Part shown: in pieces, positions 17,741 to 28,486 of the stretch
Position numbering within the stretch: position 1 is the first letter of the stretch
How the letters are laid out: every line of letters begins with the position of its first letter
NCBI RefSeq assembly: GCF_024609805.1
Contig: NZ_JANFVR010000006.1
Location: 1 to 42,233 of the forward strand
Direction of reading: 5' to 3'
DNA: 42,233 bases
Origin: Tahibacter caeni
GTDB taxonomy: Bacteria; Pseudomonadota; Gammaproteobacteria; Xanthomonadales; Rhodanobacteraceae
Notes under the pieces: generated by a model
Seen by the model: the letters and a program-made list of their open reading frames with translations, nothing else
What the model was told of the DNA's origin: nothing
Databases searched by the model: none
Made by a program: the position numbers and the translations under genes

Positions 17741-20700
17741 TCAGGGCGGCACAATCGGTGCCGTGAGAGTCAATGCACAACCGGCACTCGCGCTGGTGCT
17801 CGTGCTGGCCGGATTGTTGCCGACGAGTTCCGCGTTGGCCGAAGCCGCGCCGGTCGGCGCGCGATCCAGCAGCTCGCAGGTCGACGTGCTGGTCTCGACC
17901 AGAGCAAGGCAGACGCCGGTCAGGTCGAACGCGCAACCGCCCGACGGCACCGTGACGCTGTTGGCGGCCACGTCGGCGCGAATCGCATTGCAGGTGCCGA
18001 CACAGTTGGACTGCACGAGGATCGCCGACAGCGGCAGGTTCGCCGGAAGCGCATCGGTGTTCACGTTGTTGTTGGTGACGGTCGCATCCATGCGGCCGGT
18101 GCCGTTGCGGTTCACGACTTCAATACCGCGGCCGTTGCGCGTCTCGCGGATCGTCGTGTTGGTCACGATGTACTGCTTCGTGCCGTTGTCGTTGCCGATG
18201 ACGCGCACGCCGTTGCCGATCGGCGAGCCCGAACCGACCGATCCGGCCGTGCCGATCTGCACGTTGTCGATGCGGCCGCGCACTGTACCCGTGCTCGGAA
18301 CGCCCTGGTTCGAGTTGATCGCATGGCTACCCGCAGCGACGGTCGTGTTGACCGTGTTGTTGTTGATGTTGAACGTCATGTTGGAACCCTGCACCAGCGA
18401 CGCATCGATCGCGAGGATGTTGTTGGTGAAGGTATTGCCGGTCACCGTGACGCTCGGCATCGACGTGGTGTTGTTGCCGACGATCTGCACGCCGATCGAA
18501 GCCGCGTTGGCGACGGTGTTGTTCGTCACGTCGATGTCGGTGAACACCGGCGTACCGGTCACGCCTTCGATCAGCACATGATGGTTGCCGTTGGCCGCAC
18601 TGTTGCTCGTGAAGTTGTTGGCGTTGATGGTCAGCGCCGCCAGCGTGCCCGTCGTGTTCTGGATGTAGACACTGTTGTGCGCCGAGTTCGTGAACGTCGA
18701 GTTCGTGACGTTCGCCGTGCCGGCGAGGTCGCTGAACTGCATGCCTTCGTCGGTCGTGCTGTTGCCGTTGTTCGTCAGCACGCAGAAGTCGCAGGTGAAG
18801 TTGGTGACGGTGGCACCGTTGATGCCGTCGTCGCCGCTGCCCGAGATATTCATGCGGTTGAGCGAAACGCTGCGCGTCGCCGCCAGCGAGATGCCGGTGG
18901 TGGTCGCGTTCGAGATCGTGCCGCCGCTGCCGGCCGTGCCCGTTCCGGTCACGGTGAGGCCCGCGTTGGCGCCGGTGTTGTTGAGGCGGATGCCGTTCGT
19001 GCCGCCGGTCGAGTTGATGCTGCGGAACGTGACGCCGGCCGCCGTGATCGTGTTGTTGTCGATCTGCAGGCCCATGCCGGCCGTGGCCGTGGCCGTGTTC
19101 GTCGCCCCCGTGACGGCGACGTTGCCGCTGCCGGTTGCGTTGAAGGCCGTACCGGTCGTCGTCGACAGCGTCAGCGCGCCGCCCGTGAACGTCGTCGTCA
19201 TCGTGCCGTTGTTCGCAAGCTGGACCGCGTTCGCGGTACCCGTCGACAAGGTCAGCGTCGAATTCGGGAACGAGGCCGAACCGGCCGTGTTGCCGTCGAT
19301 GCGGATGCCGTTGACGGAGTTGTTGTTCTTGGTGATGGCACCCGCGAACGTGAACGTCGGCGAGCTCGAGTTGATGACCACCGTTTCGTTCGTCGGATTC
19401 GTGATCGCCGAGGCCGCGTTGCTGAAGTTGATCGTGCCGGCGCTGCCCGCGAGCACGTCGATCGCCGCATCCCCGCCGTTGAGCGTGACGACGCCCGACG
19501 CGCTGAAGTTGGAATCGACGTTGTTCAGGCGGATACCCGTACCGGCCGTGGCCGACAGCGCACCGTTCAGCGTCACGTTGCCGGAGGGCTTCGTGTCGAT
19601 GTCGATCAGCGCACCGGCCGAGGCCTTGGTGATCGTGCCCGCATAGGTGATCTGCACGGTGCTGCCGTTGACGACCGAGAACGCGGTTCCGGTCGCGCCG
19701 CTGAGCGCACCGGTGCCGAGATCGACGATGCCGCCGACATTGTCGAGATCGACGTTGTTGACGCCCGCGGTCGAAGTGAACGCGCTGAACACCGAGCCCG
19801 GCGAGAACGTGCCGTTGGTCAGATCGAGCGCCTTGTTGTTGGTGCTGATGCGCACGTCGTCGAACACCGTCAGCGTGCCGAAGCCCGTGCCGCTGATCGC
19901 CGCCGTGTTCACGTTGCCGATCTGCACACCGCGGATCGTGTTGTTGTTCGTCACGGTGATGGCCGCACCGCTCGCATTGGTGAGCACCGGCGGCGTCTGG
20001 TCGACGAGCGGACGCACGATGCTGTTGCTCGGCGGCGTGATCGCCAGCTCGCCGTCGAAGTCGTTCACGGTGGCCGCGTCGATACCGTGGCCGACGAGTT
20101 CGACGCCGGACGCGAGCGTGATGCCGGTCGTGTAATTGCCGCTGAACACGAAGATGCGTTCGCCCGCCGCAACCACGCCGGCCGCTGCGGTCAAGGTCGG
20201 CAGCGGCTGCAGCAGCGTACCGTCCGGCGTACCGACGACGACGGCGTCGTCATCGACGAACCAGATCTTCGGACCGCTGACGACCAACGTCACGGTCACT
20301 GCGCCGCTGCAGGCCACCGGCGTGCCGTCGTCGCAGACCGTGAACGTGAAGGTGTCGTTGCCCGTGAAGTCGGGCGGCGGGTTGTAGGTGAACGCACCGG
20401 TCGCCGCGTTGACGGCGAGTTCGCCGCCGTTGGCCGTCGTCGACGGCGCGCCGGTGATCACGAAGTTGCTGCTGTCCGGATCGGTGATCGCACCAGGAAT
20501 CAGCAGATCGCCCGTCGTGCCGTCGTTGACGCCGATCGCGATGTGCGTGTGCACCGGAATGTTCGGCACGGCCGGCGGAACCGGCGGATCGTTGACGCAG
20601 GTGACCGTGATCGTGACCGTGGTCGAGCTGCCGCCCGGCGCCAGCGTGTAGGTGAAGGTGTCGAGCGTCGTGCCAGGCGGGTTGTTGCAGTAGTTCGGGT

Positions 20701-23700
20701 TCGGCTGGTAGGTCAGGCCCGTGCCGCCCCCGGTGATCGCGACGATGCCGTTGGCCGGCTGCGTGACCGAACCGACGGACTTCGGACCGCCGTCCACGTC
20801 GGTGTCGTTCGCCAGCACGTTGACCGCGGTCGCGGCCGCGTCTTCGAGCACGGTCGCGCTGTCCGCCACGGCGACCGGCGCGTCGTCGACGCAGGTCACG
20901 GTCACCGTCACGGTGCCGACGCTGCCGCCCGGCGAGATCGTGTAGGTGAACGTGTCGAGCGTCGTACCCGGAGGCGCGTTGCAGTAGTTCGGATTCGGCT
21001 GGTAGGTCAGGCCCGTGCCGCCGCCGGTGATGACGACGACGCCGTTGGCCGGCTGCGTGACCGAACCGACGCTGATCGGCGAGCCATCCGGATTCGAGTC
21101 GTTGCCGAGCACGTTGATCGCCGTAGCGGCCGCGTCTTCGAGGATCGTCGCCGCATCGTTGACCGCGACCGGATTGTCGACGACGCAAGTCACGCTGACG
21201 CTGACCGTAGCCGTGGAACCGCCCGGCGTCAGCGTATAGGTGAACGTGTCGGGCGTACCCGGCGTCGGCGCATTGCAGTAGTTCGGGTTCGGCAGGTAGG
21301 TCAGGCCCGTGCCGCCGCTGGTGATCGCGACGATGCCGTTGGCCGGCTGAGTCACCGCAGTGATCGTGATCGCACCGCCGTCGACGTCGGTGTCGTTCGC
21401 GAGCACGGGAATGGCCGTGGCCGGATCGTCTTCCGTGATCGTCGCGCTGTCATTGACCGCGACCGGATTGTCGTCGACGCAGGTGACCGTCATCGACACC
21501 GTGCCGGTGCTGCCGCCCGGTGTCAGCGTGTAGGTGAACGTATCGGGCGTCGTGCCCGGAGGCGCGTTGCAGTAGTTCGGATTCGGCGCGTAGGTCAGGC
21601 CCGTGCCGCCGCCGGTGATCACGACGACGCCGTTGAGCGGCTGCGTGACCGACGCGATCGAGATCGGACCGCCGTCGATGTCGGTGTCGTTGGCGAGCAC
21701 GTTGACCGCCGTCGCGCCCGAGTCTTCGTTGACGGTCGCGCTGTCGTTGACCGCGACCGGCGCATCGTCGAGCGCATTGATCGTGATCGTCAACGTGGCC
21801 GGCGCGGACGTGTCGACGCCGCCGTTCGCGGTGCCGCCGTTGTCCTGCAGGGTGACGGTGAACGTCGCCGTGCCGCTCGCGTTCGGCGCCGGCGTGAAGG
21901 TCAGCTGGCCGGCGACCGAGACCGTCGGCAGCGCCGAGAACAGCGCGCCGCCGCTGACGGTCGCGACGTTGAAGCCGAACGACTGGCCGGACTCGTCGGG
22001 CGGACCGGACGAAATCGCCGTGGCCCACGCGATGCTCGCGGGACCGGAATCTTCGTTGACGCTCGGATTCGCGCCCGGCGTGTAGCTCGGTGCGTCGTTG
22101 ACCGCGGTCACGTTAACGACGAAGGTCTGCGGCGCCGAGGTGTCGTTGCCGCCGTTCGCGGTGCCGCCGTTGTCCTGCGCCTGCACCGTGATCGTCGCCG
22201 TACCGTTCGCGTTCGCGGCCGGCGTATAGGTCAGGGTGCCGTTGCTCGCGATCGCCGGCGCGGCGCTGAACAGCGCGGCGTTCGTGTTCGCGGTGATGCT
22301 GAACGTGATCGTCTGCGAGCCGTCGTCGCCGTCGGCGATGCCGGTCAGGAAACCGGCGACCGTCTGCGCGCCGGCGTCTTCGAGCACGGTCTGCGTCGGA
22401 CCGACCGTGAACACCGGCGGGTCGTTGACGTTGTTGACCGTGATCGTGAAGGTCTGCGGCGCCGACGTGTCGATGCCGCCGTTGGCCGTGCCGCCGTTGT
22501 CGGCGAGCACCGACTGCACCGTGGCCGTGCCGAACGTGCCGTTGGTCGCCGTGAACGTCAGCGTGCCCGTCGCCGACACTGCCGGCGCCGTGCTGAAGGT
22601 CAGGCTGCCGGTCGTCGACTGCACCGTCGTCGTGAAGCTCAGGGTCTGGCCGGCTTCGTCGGCCGGACCGGCCGAGATCGCCGTGTGGAAGTTGGCGAAG
22701 GTCTGCGGACCGGCGCTTTCGAGGGCCGAGGCGGCGGTGCCGCCGGTGAAGCTCGGCGCATCGTTGACCGCGGTCACGTTGACGACGAAGGTCTGCGGCG
22801 CCGAGGTGTCGTTGCCGCCGTTCGCGGTGCCGCCGTTGTCCTGCGCCTGCACCGTGATCGTCGCCGTACCGTTCGCGTTCGCGGCCGGCGTATAGGTCAG
22901 GGTGCCGTTGCTCGCGATCGCCGGCGCGGCGCTGAACAGCGCGGCGTTCGTGTTCGCGGTGATGCTGAACGTGATCGTCTGCGAGCCGTCGTCGCCGTCG
23001 GCGATGCCGGTCAGGAAACCGGCGACCGTCTGCGCGCCGGCGTCTTCGAGCACGGTCTGCGTCGGACCGACCGTGAACACCGGCGGGTCGTTGACGTTGT
23101 TGACCGTGATCGTGAAGGTCTGCGGCGCCGACGTGTCGATGCCGCCGTTGGCCGTGCCGCCGTTGTCGGCGAGCACCGACTGCACCGTGGCCGTGCCGAA
23201 CGTGCCGTTGGTCGCCGTGAACGTCAGCGTGCCCGTCGCCGACACTGCCGGCGCCGTGCTGAAGGTCAGGCTGCCGGTCGTCGACTGCACCGTCGTCGTG
23301 AAGCTCAGGGTCTGGCCGGCTTCGTCGGCCGGACCGGCCGAGATCGCCGTGTGGAAGTTGGCGAAGGTCTGCGGACCGGCGCTTTCGAGCACCGAAGCCG
23401 ACGTGCCGCCCGCGAAGCTCGGCACGTCGTTGACCGCGGTCACGTTGATGACGAAGGTCTGCGGCGCCGACGTGTCGGTGCCGCCGTTCGCGGTGCCGCC
23501 GTTGTCGTGCAGCACGAGCGTGATCGTCGCCGTGCCGTTCGCGTTTGGCGCCGCGGTATAGGTCAGGGCGCCCGTCGGCGACACCGCCGGAGCGACGGAG
23601 AACAGCGCCGCGTTCGTGTTGTTGGTGACCTGGAAATCCAGGACCTGCGTGTTGCCGTCGCCGTCGCTGATCGCCGTGGCCCAGCCGGCCACGTTCTGCG

Positions 23701-25819
23701 CGCCGGCGTCTTCGAGCGAGGTCTGCGTCGGGCCGGCCGTGAAGCTCGGCGCATGGTTGATGCCGGCGACCGTGATCGTGAAGGTCTGCGCGGCCGAGGT
23801 GTCGATGCCGCCGTTGGCCGTGCCGCCGTTGTCGGCCGCGACCACGCTGATCGTCGCGGTGCCCGAGGTGCCGGTCTGCGGCGTGTAGGTCAGTACGCCG
23901 GTCGGCGATACCGCCGGCGCGGCCGAGAAGGCCAGCGTACCGGTCGTGCCGGTGACCGACGCGGTGAAGCCTACGGTCTGCGCCGATTCGTCGGCCGGGC
24001 CCGGGCTGATCGCCGTCGCCCAGGGATTGACGGTCTGCGGGCCGGCATTCTCGAACACGCTCTGGTTCGGACCGGCCGTGAAGCTCGGCGCGTCGTTGAC
24101 CGCGGTGACCGTGATCGTGAAGACGAACGGCGCGGACGTGTCGATGCCGCCGAACGCGGTGCCGCCATTGTCGTGCAGCACCAGCGTGATCGTCGCCGTG
24201 CCGTTCGCATTCGGCGCCGTCGTATAGGTCAGGGTGCCGGTCGGCGAAACGGCCGGGGCCGCCGAGAACAGCGCGGCGTTCGTGTTGCCGGTGACCTGGA
24301 AGTCGACAATCTGGGTGTTGCCGTCGCCGTCGTTGATCGCCGTGGCCCAGTTGGTCACCGTGCGCGGGCCGGCGTCTTCGAGCGAGCTCGGGCTCGCGCC
24401 GCCGGTGAAGCTCGGCGCGTGGTTGATGGCGTTGACGTTGATCGTGAAGGTCTGCGCGGCCGAGGTGTCGATGCCGCCGTTGGCCGTACCGCCGTTGTCC
24501 TGCGCGACGACGCTGACCGTCGCGATGCCGGACGTGCCGTTCTGCGCGGTGAAGGTCAGGGTGCCGGCCGGCGACACCGCCGGCACGGACGAGAACACGA
24601 GATTGCCCGTCGTGCTGACGACCGTGGTCGTGAACGACACGGTCTGGGTCGCCGCTTCGTCCGGCGGGCCGGCGAGGATGGCCGTGGCCCAGCCGCTGAC
24701 GCTCTGCGCACCGGCATTCTCGGGAATCGCCTGGTCGGCGCCCTTCGTGAAGCTCGGCGCGTCGTTGACCGGGGTGATCGCGATCGTCACGGCGGCCGGT
24801 ACCGACGAACCCTGGCCGTCGCTGGCCGTGACCGAGAAGCCGTCAGGACCGTTCGCGTTCGCGTTCGGCGTATAGGTGATGTCGGCGGTGTTCGTGCCGG
24901 TCGAGGTCAGGTTGCTCGTCGTGCCCTTGGTCGGCGGCGTCGCGACGCTGAACGTGATCGGCGCGCCTTCCGGATCGGTGCCGCTCAGCGCAATGACGAC
25001 GGGCTGGTCTTCGAGCGTCGTCGCGTTCGCCGGGTTGACCGTCGGCGGGTTGTTCTCGAGATCGCGCACGTCGATGCGCAGGAACACGCGTCCGTTCTCG
25101 ATCGCGCCGAACAGCGCGGTCACGTCGATCGCGCTTTCGCCGCTGGTCGCATCGCCGGCCGGATCGGTGGCCAGCGGCGGCACGCCGTTCCAGTCGCTGA
25201 CCTGGCCGTCGACGACGAAGTTCGCCGCGAACACCATGCCGCTCGCGACGAAGAACAGCGACAAAGTGCGCCACACCGCCGCGCGACGCGCGCGACGCGC
25301 GCCGAAGAAGGCGACGAGCCCGACGAGCATCAGCAGCACGGGGAACGTCAGGAACGGAATCGGCAGGGCCGGCAGGCCGAGAATGATCGGGCCGCCGCTC
25401 GCCGTCGTTACCAGATCGTCGGTGCCCGCGGCGCTCTGCGCGACGACGGCCAGCCGAAGGCCGGCGCTGTTGTTGATCTGCAGGGAGCTGATCGCGTCGG
25501 AGAGCTCGATGACGTCCGCGCCGCCGACGCCGTTGTTCAGGCCGACGGGATAGCCGCCGCCGATCGCGGCGCCGGCCGGGAAGCTGCTGCCGTTGCAGAC
25601 CGAGCGGGTGACCGAAACCACCTGCGGGGACGTGCCTCCGCTGACGCTGACGTCGAGCCGGGCATCGGCGCCGGTCATCTGCGGCACGGTGCAGCCGCTG
25701 CCCGCGTTGAGATCGCCGTCGACGTAGATCGAGTAGGAATAGGTCTGTGCGCCGACTGCCGTCGCGCAAAGGGCCATCACCAACGCAACGGCCGCGAAGG
25801 CCGCTTTCCGGATACGCAT
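17741..25819 (-). CDS. Giant repeat and beta-helix surface protein (2692 residues)
   Basis: The start is ATG 25819, followed by a signal peptide (residues 1-24, cut after VGA); the open frame further upstream has no signal. Residues 25-150 form a small Cys-containing domain. Residues 150-180 look like a C-terminal sorting signal placed internally ([20 protein letters not shown] then ARRARR), followed by a second helix ([18 protein letters not shown]). Next come a [10 protein letters not shown]...DPAGDA domain, one cadherin/VCBS-like domain, nine Ig-like repeats of about 110 residues (about 350-1346, ending [18 protein letters not shown]), four Cys-paired Ig repeats (about 1347-1740), one more Ig-like domain, and a C-terminal parallel beta-helix of about 840 residues rich in NNT and NGIRL turns. 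There is no autotransporter barrel. It is likely a cell-surface or secreted adhesin-type protein. It heads the collar-protein operon. Confidence 0.93.
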   Translation of the reverse strand: MRIRKAAFAAVALVMALCATAVGAQTYSYSIYVDGDLNAGSGCTVPQMTGADARLDVSVSGGTSPQVVSVTRSVCNGSSFPAGAAIGGGYPVGLNNGVGGADVIELSDAISSLQINNSAGLRLAVVAQSAAGTDDLVTTASGGPIILGLPALPIPFLTFPVLLMLVGLVAFFGARRARRAAVWRTLSLFFVASGMVFAANFVVDGQVSDWNGVPPLATDPAGDATSGESAIDVTALFGAIENGRVFLRIDVRDLENNPPTVNPANATTLEDQPVVIALSGTDPEGAPITFSVATPPTKGTTSNLTSTGTNTADITYTPNANANGPDGFSVTASDGQGSSVPAAVTIAITPVNDAPSFTKGADQAIPENAGAQSVSGWATAILAGPPDEAATQTVSFTTTVVSTTGNLVFSSVPAVSPAGTLTFTAQNGTSGIATVSVVAQDNGGTANGGIDTSAAQTFTINVNAINHAPSFTGGASPSSLEDAGPRTVTNWATAINDGDGNTQIVDFQVTGNTNAALFSAAPAVSPTGTLTYTTAPNANGTATITLVLHDNGGTAFGGIDTSAPFVFTITVTAVNDAPSFTAGPNQSVFENAGPQTVNPWATAISPGPADESAQTVGFTASVTGTTGTLAFSAAPAVSPTGVLTYTPQTGTSGTATISVVAADNGGTANGGIDTSAAQTFTITVAGINHAPSFTAGPTQTSLEDAGAQNVAGWATAISDGDGNTQVLDFQVTNNTNAALFSVAPAVSPTGALTYTAAPNANGTATITLVLHDNGGTANGGTDTSAPQTFVINVTAVNDVPSFAGGTSASVLESAGPQTFANFHTAISAGPADEAGQTLSFTTTVQSTTGSLTFSTAPAVSATGTLTFTATNGTFGTATVQSVLADNGGTANGGIDTSAPQTFTITVNNVNDPPVFTVGPTQTVLEDAGAQTVAGFLTGIADGDDGSQTITFSITANTNAALFSAAPAIASNGTLTYTPAANANGTATITVQAQDNGGTANGGNDTSAPQTFVVNVTAVNDAPSFTGGTAASALESAGPQTFANFHTAISAGPADEAGQTLSFTTTVQSTTGSLTFSTAPAVSATGTLTFTATNGTFGTATVQSVLADNGGTANGGIDTSAPQTFTITVNNVNDPPVFTVGPTQTVLEDAGAQTVAGFLTGIADGDDGSQTITFSITANTNAALFSAAPAIASNGTLTYTPAANANGTATITVQAQDNGGTANGGNDTSAPQTFVVNVTAVNDAPSYTPGANPSVNEDSGPASIAWATAISSGPPDESGQSFGFNVATVSGGALFSALPTVSVAGQLTFTPAPNASGTATFTVTLQDNGGTANGGVDTSAPATLTITINALDDAPVAVNDSATVNEDSGATAVNVLANDTDIDGGPISIASVTQPLNGVVVITGGGTGLTYAPNPNYCNAPPGTTPDTFTYTLTPGGSTGTVSMTVTCVDDNPVAVNDSATITEDDPATAIPVLANDTDVDGGAITITAVTQPANGIVAITSGGTGLTYLPNPNYCNAPTPGTPDTFTYTLTPGGSTATVSVSVTCVVDNPVAVNDAATILEDAAATAINVLGNDSNPDGSPISVGSVTQPANGVVVITGGGTGLTYQPNPNYCNAPPGTTLDTFTYTISPGGSVGTVTVTVTCVDDAPVAVADSATVLEDAAATAVNVLANDTDVDGGPKSVGSVTQPANGIVAITGGGTGLTYQPNPNYCNNPPGTTLDTFTYTLAPGGSSTTVTITVTCVNDPPVPPAVPNIPVHTHIAIGVNDGTTGDLLIPGAITDPDSSNFVITGAPSTTANGGELAVNAATGAFTYNPPPDFTGNDTFTFTVCDDGTPVACSGAVTVTLVVSGPKIWFVDDDAVVVGTPDGTLLQPLPTLTAAAGVVAAGERIFVFSGNYTTGITLASGVELVGHGIDAATVNDFDGELAITPPSNSIVRPLVDQTPPVLTNASGAAITVTNNNTIRGVQIGNVNTAAISGTGFGTLTVFDDVRISTNNKALDLTNGTFSPGSVFSAFTSTAGVNNVDLDNVGGIVDLGTGALSGATGTAFSVVNGSTVQITYAGTITKASAGALIDIDTKPSGNVTLNGALSATAGTGIRLNNVDSNFSASGVVTLNGGDAAIDVLAGSAGTINFSNAASAITNPTNETVVINSSSPTFTFAGAITKNNNSVNGIRIDGNTAGSASFPNSTLTLSTGTANAVQLANNGTMTTTFTGGALTLSTTTGTAFNATGSGNVAVTGATNTATATAGMGLQIDNNTITAAGVTFRSINSTGGTNGIRLNNTGANAGLTVTGTGTAGSGGTISNATTTGISLAATRSVSLNRMNISGSGDDGINGATVTNFTCDFCVLTNNGNSTTDEGMQFSDLAGTANVTNSTFTNSAHNSVYIQNTTGTLAALTINANNFTSNSAANGNHHVLIEGVTGTPVFTDIDVTNNTVANAASIGVQIVGNNTTSMPSVTVTGNTFTNNILAIDASLVQGSNMTFNINNNTVNTTVAAGSHAINSNQGVPSTGTVRGRIDNVQIGTAGSVGSGSPIGNGVRVIGNDNGTKQYIVTNTTIRETRNGRGIEVVNRNGTGRMDATVTNNNVNTDALPANLPLSAILVQSNCVGTCNAIRADVAANSVTVPSGGCAFDLTGVCLALVETSTSTCELLDRAPTGAASANAELVGNNPASTSTSASAGCALTLTAPIVPP
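20600..21775 (-). repeat. Four Cys-paired Ig-like repeats (about 98 residues each)
   Basis: Within the giant gene, four consecutive repeats share PVAVNDSAT..EDxxATAxxVLAND, [13 protein letters not shown], [16 protein letters not shown], [12 protein letters not shown] and end in VTCV. Each carries one Cys in NYCN and one in VTCV, spaced to form one disulfide per domain. The type is that of VCBS/cadherin-like Ig repeats in surface proteins. Confidence 0.85.
21776..24770 (-). repeat. Nine Ig-like repeats in an alternating two-domain pattern
   Basis: The nine repeats start with N[DH]xPSFT and end in [20 protein letters not shown]. They alternate between a form with ISxGPxDExxQT and a form with DGDGN/DGDD and NTNAALFS, so the real unit is a pair of about 222 residues (666 bp). 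Alternation points to growth of the gene by duplication of two-domain units. Confidence 0.85.
22116..23389 (-). repeat. Recent 666-bp tandem duplication inside the giant gene
   Basis: Bases 22116-22723 and 22782-23389 (608 bp each) appear identical when read side by side, offset by exactly 666 bp (222 codons), so the frame is kept. The first difference is at 22115 versus 22781 and divergence resumes after 22723/23389. The neighbouring repeats are clearly diverged, so this pair is recent or homogenised by gene conversion. Such a pair can gain or lose copies by recombination and may also be misassembled from short reads. Confidence 0.9.
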
Positions 25820-26139
25820 GAACCCATCCCCTTGCTGCCAATGCCGCTGTACTGCGGACCGCGCTTCCATTGCCGCGCCGATGGGTAATGCCGAGCCGGT
25901 GGCAAGCTCCCCTCGCCTCCCGGTTTCCCCCTCGATCGGCCGCAATTTCGCCCTGCTGCGCCGTATGCTAAACCAACGTCGTGAACAATTGTCTCTTTTC
26001 GTGACCGATTTGGCAGATTCGGCACGGTATTGGCCGCCGCTCCCGCCTCGTCTCCCGGGCCTTATTCCGGCCGCCGCGCTAGGCAAGCAGCGCGCGCAGC
26101 CGCTAGGCTTGCCGCCTTCGCCCGCCCGGAATACCCGCC
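25820..26139. other. Divergent intergenic region between giant gene and ilvE
   Basis: This 320-bp stretch holds the promoters of both divergent genes. The part around 25960-26020 is richer in A/T than its surroundings and is the likely promoter zone, but no convincing -35/-10 pair stands out. No RNA gene or terminator is seen. Confidence 0.5.
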
Positions 26140-27063
26140 ATGGCCATGCAATACCCCGAATTCATCTGGCAGAACGGTCGCATCAAGCCCTGGGCCGAGG
26201 CGACCACCCACGTCATGTCGCACGCCCTGCACTACGGCTCTTCGGTGTTCGAGGGCATACGCTGCTATGAAACCCCGTCCGGGCCGCAGATCTTCCGCCT
26301 GACTGACCATAACAAGCGCCTGTTCCAGTCGGCCAAGATCTACGACCTGGCCATGCCCTACACCCTGGCCGAGATCAACGCCGCCTGCCGCGACGTCATC
26401 AAGGCCAACAATTTGCGCAAAGCGTATTTGCGGCCGCTCGCCTATCGCGGCCTCGGCGGCTTCGGCCTGTCGGCGGAAACACCGACCGACGTGGTCGTGG
26501 CGACATGGGAAATGGGCCCGTATCTCGGCCCGGACGTGCTCGAACGCGGCATCGACGCCTGTGTGTCGAGCTGGCAGCGCTTCGCGCCGAACACCATTCC
26601 GGCTGGCGCGAAGGCCGGCGGCAACTACCTGTCGGGCCAGCTGATCGCGCGCGAGGCGCGGCGCCTCGGCTTCGGCGAAGGCATCGCGCTGGCGTCGACC
26701 GGCCTGCTCAGCGAAGGCGCCGGCGAGAACCTGTTCCTGGTCTTCGACGGCGCGCTGCACACGACGCCGGTGGCCAGCGCGATCCTCAACGGCATCACGC
26801 GGCATTCGGTCATGACGCTCGCGCGCGACAACGGCATCCCGGTCGTCGAGCGCGACCTGCCGCGCGAATACCTGTATCTCTGCGACGAGCTGTTCATGGT
26901 CGGCACGGCGGCCGAAATCACGCCGATCCGCTCGGTCGACGGCAAGCCGGTCGGCGACGGCAAGCCCGGCCCGCTGACGGGCCGTATCCAGGACCTGTTC
27001 TTCGGCCTGTTCCAGGGCAAGACCCCGGACCGCCACGGTTGGCTCGAACCGCTGGACGCCTGA
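26140..27063 (+). CDS. ilvE: Branched-chain amino acid aminotransferase
   Basis: This 307-residue fold-type IV PLP enzyme carries out the last step of valine, leucine and isoleucine synthesis (2-keto acid plus glutamate) and the first step of their breakdown. Signatures are [35 protein letters not shown], the PLP-lysine region [48 protein letters not shown] and [19 protein letters not shown], which are those of IlvE. The start may be ATG 26140 or the ATG two codons later; a weak GGA lies upstream. It is a single gene that converges on the histidine kinase gene. Confidence 0.96.
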   Translation: MAMQYPEFIWQNGRIKPWAEATTHVMSHALHYGSSVFEGIRCYETPSGPQIFRLTDHNKRLFQSAKIYDLAMPYTLAEINAACRDVIKANNLRKAYLRPLAYRGLGGFGLSAETPTDVVVATWEMGPYLGPDVLERGIDACVSSWQRFAPNTIPAGAKAGGNYLSGQLIAREARRLGFGEGIALASTGLLSEGAGENLFLVFDGALHTTPVASAILNGITRHSVMTLARDNGIPVVERDLPREYLYLCDELFMVGTAAEITPIRSVDGKPVGDGKPGPLTGRIQDLFFGLFQGKTPDRHGWLEPLDA

Positions 27064-27081
27064 GGCGACGGCGACAGCGAC

Positions 27082-27105
27082 GCGCCGCGGCTTCAGCCGC
27101 GGCGC
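27082..27105. terminator. Bidirectional-type hairpin between ilvE and histidine kinase
   Basis: An 11-bp perfect inverted repeat (GCGCCGCGGCT / AGCCGCGGCGC) lies in the 29-bp gap of two convergent genes and covers the last codons of the kinase. It has no T run. Its position suggests that it ends or shields both transcripts. Confidence 0.5.
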
Positions 27106-28391
27106 AGGCGGAAGTCCAGGGTCGCCGCCGCGCCGCCCTGCGGCCGCGGCCGCAGCGACACCTTCCAGTCATACAGCTCGCAGAGCCGGCGCACGATGGC
27201 CAGGCCGAGGCCGGCGCCCTTGCCGGTCGCGCCTTCGCCGCGGTAGCCGCGCTCGAACAGGCGCTCGGCGTCCTCGATCTTGATGCCTGGGCCGGAATCC
27301 TCGACGACGACCTTGCCGTCGCCGATGCGCACACGCACTTCGCCCGAGGGCGTGTACTTGAATGCGTTGCCGACGAGATTCGTCAGCGCGACGGCGACCA
27401 CCGACGACGGCGCGACGACCTCCAGCGGCCCGTCGACCTCGAGCACGACCTCGACCGGCTTGTTGGCCAGGTGCGTGCGATTGACCTCGACGACCTGCTC
27501 GGCCACGCGCACGACATCGGTGGTCTCGCCGTCGCTGGGCGCTTCGCGCTGGCGCCGCGACAGCAGCAGCAGGGCTTCGGTCAGCTCGGTCGACTGGCGC
27601 GAAGCGCGCTCGATGCGCTTGAGACGGTCGCGCGTCTTCTCGCTCTGGTTCGGCGCGGCCAGCAGCAGCTCCACCGTGGTCGCGATGACCGCGAGCGGCG
27701 TGCGCAGCTCGTGGCTGACGTCGGCATTGAACTCGCGGTCGCGCTCGACCATCTCGGTCAGGCGGCTGCGGTAGTCGTCCAGCGCCGCGGCCAGCTCGCC
27801 GACTTCGTCGTTGGCGTAGTGCGACGCCAGATCTTCCGCCGGCGCGCCGTTCTTGAACGCGCGCAGGCGCTCGGCCAGATCGGCGACCGGCCGCATGACG
27901 CGGCGCGCCGACCAGTAGCCGAGCAGGAACGCGAGCAGCGAGAACACGAGCACCGCGGCGACCAGCGCGGTCACGAGCTGGCGTTCGCCGAGCTCTTCCT
28001 TGGCGACGTCGTAACGGTAGAACGCCCAGAGATCGGCTTCCTTGCGCACCGCCAGCTTGTACGGCCGCTCGCGGCCGTGCTCGTCGGGCTCGCGGATGTC
28101 GTAGACGCCGGTGCCGTACTTCTGCCAGGCGAACGGCACGTTGGCGAACTTGCGCTCGCTGACGATCAGCGCCGTGACCGCCGAGAACGGGAACTGCGCG
28201 CCCTCTTCCGGGTGCTCGCGCTTGAAATCGAGGAACTTGTTGACGCCGTCCTGCAGCGACGCATTGATCAGCTGGTCTTCGAGCGTGCCGCGCAGGCCGA
28301 TGACGGCCAGCGCGAACAGCGCCGTGAGCGCCATGCCGAACAGGCCGAAGGAGATGACGATGCGGCTGCGGAGCCGGCGGCGGTAGCGCAC
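27093..28391 (-). CDS. Two-component sensor histidine kinase (ColS-like)
   Basis: The 432-residue inner-membrane kinase has helix 1 at about residues 11-33, a periplasmic domain of about 105 residues, helix 2 at about 138-160, a HAMP linker (SARRVMRPVADLAERLRAF), the phospho-accepting H-box FNADVSHELRTPLAV (His227), the N-box NLVGNAFKYT, and the ATP-lid motifs EDSGPGIKIEDAERLF and GKGAGLGLAIVRRLC. The periplasmic part contains an ExxE sequence (Glu59-His-Pro-Glu62), the kind of site that senses Fe3+/Zn2+ in ColS-type kinases; whether it does so here is inference. Its response regulator is the gene just upstream, 95 bp away on the same strand. Confidence 0.93.
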   Translation of the reverse strand: MRYRRRLRSRIVISFGLFGMALTALFALAVIGLRGTLEDQLINASLQDGVNKFLDFKREHPEEGAQFPFSAVTALIVSERKFANVPFAWQKYGTGVYDIREPDEHGRERPYKLAVRKEADLWAFYRYDVAKEELGERQLVTALVAAVLVFSLLAFLLGYWSARRVMRPVADLAERLRAFKNGAPAEDLASHYANDEVGELAAALDDYRSRLTEMVERDREFNADVSHELRTPLAVIATTVELLLAAPNQSEKTRDRLKRIERASRQSTELTEALLLLSRRQREAPSDGETTDVVRVAEQVVEVNRTHLANKPVEVVLEVDGPLEVVAPSSVVAVALTNLVGNAFKYTPSGEVRVRIGDGKVVVEDSGPGIKIEDAERLFERGYRGEGATGKGAGLGLAIVRRLCELYDWKVSLRPRPQGGAAATLDFRLRRG

Positions 28392-28486
28392 GGACGAATC
28401 TCTGTATGAAGCGGAACCTGCTTTTGACCCGGCCGGCGGCCGAGGTCAAGAGCCCGGCGGCGGCGCGGTCTCCCCCGATGATCCGG

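Noticed and set aside
20600-24770. CRISPR array, because of the regular repetition
   Set aside because: The period is about 300-333 bp, in frame, and codes for Ig-like domains; there are no short direct repeats with unique spacers and no cas genes.
18323-25888. A 2521-codon open frame on the plus strand opposite the giant gene
   Set aside because: Its translation is dominated by Arg, Asp, Val, Gly and Ala with no domain, signal peptide or start signal. It mirrors the repeat structure of the real gene and is the expected open antisense frame of GC-rich repetitive coding DNA.
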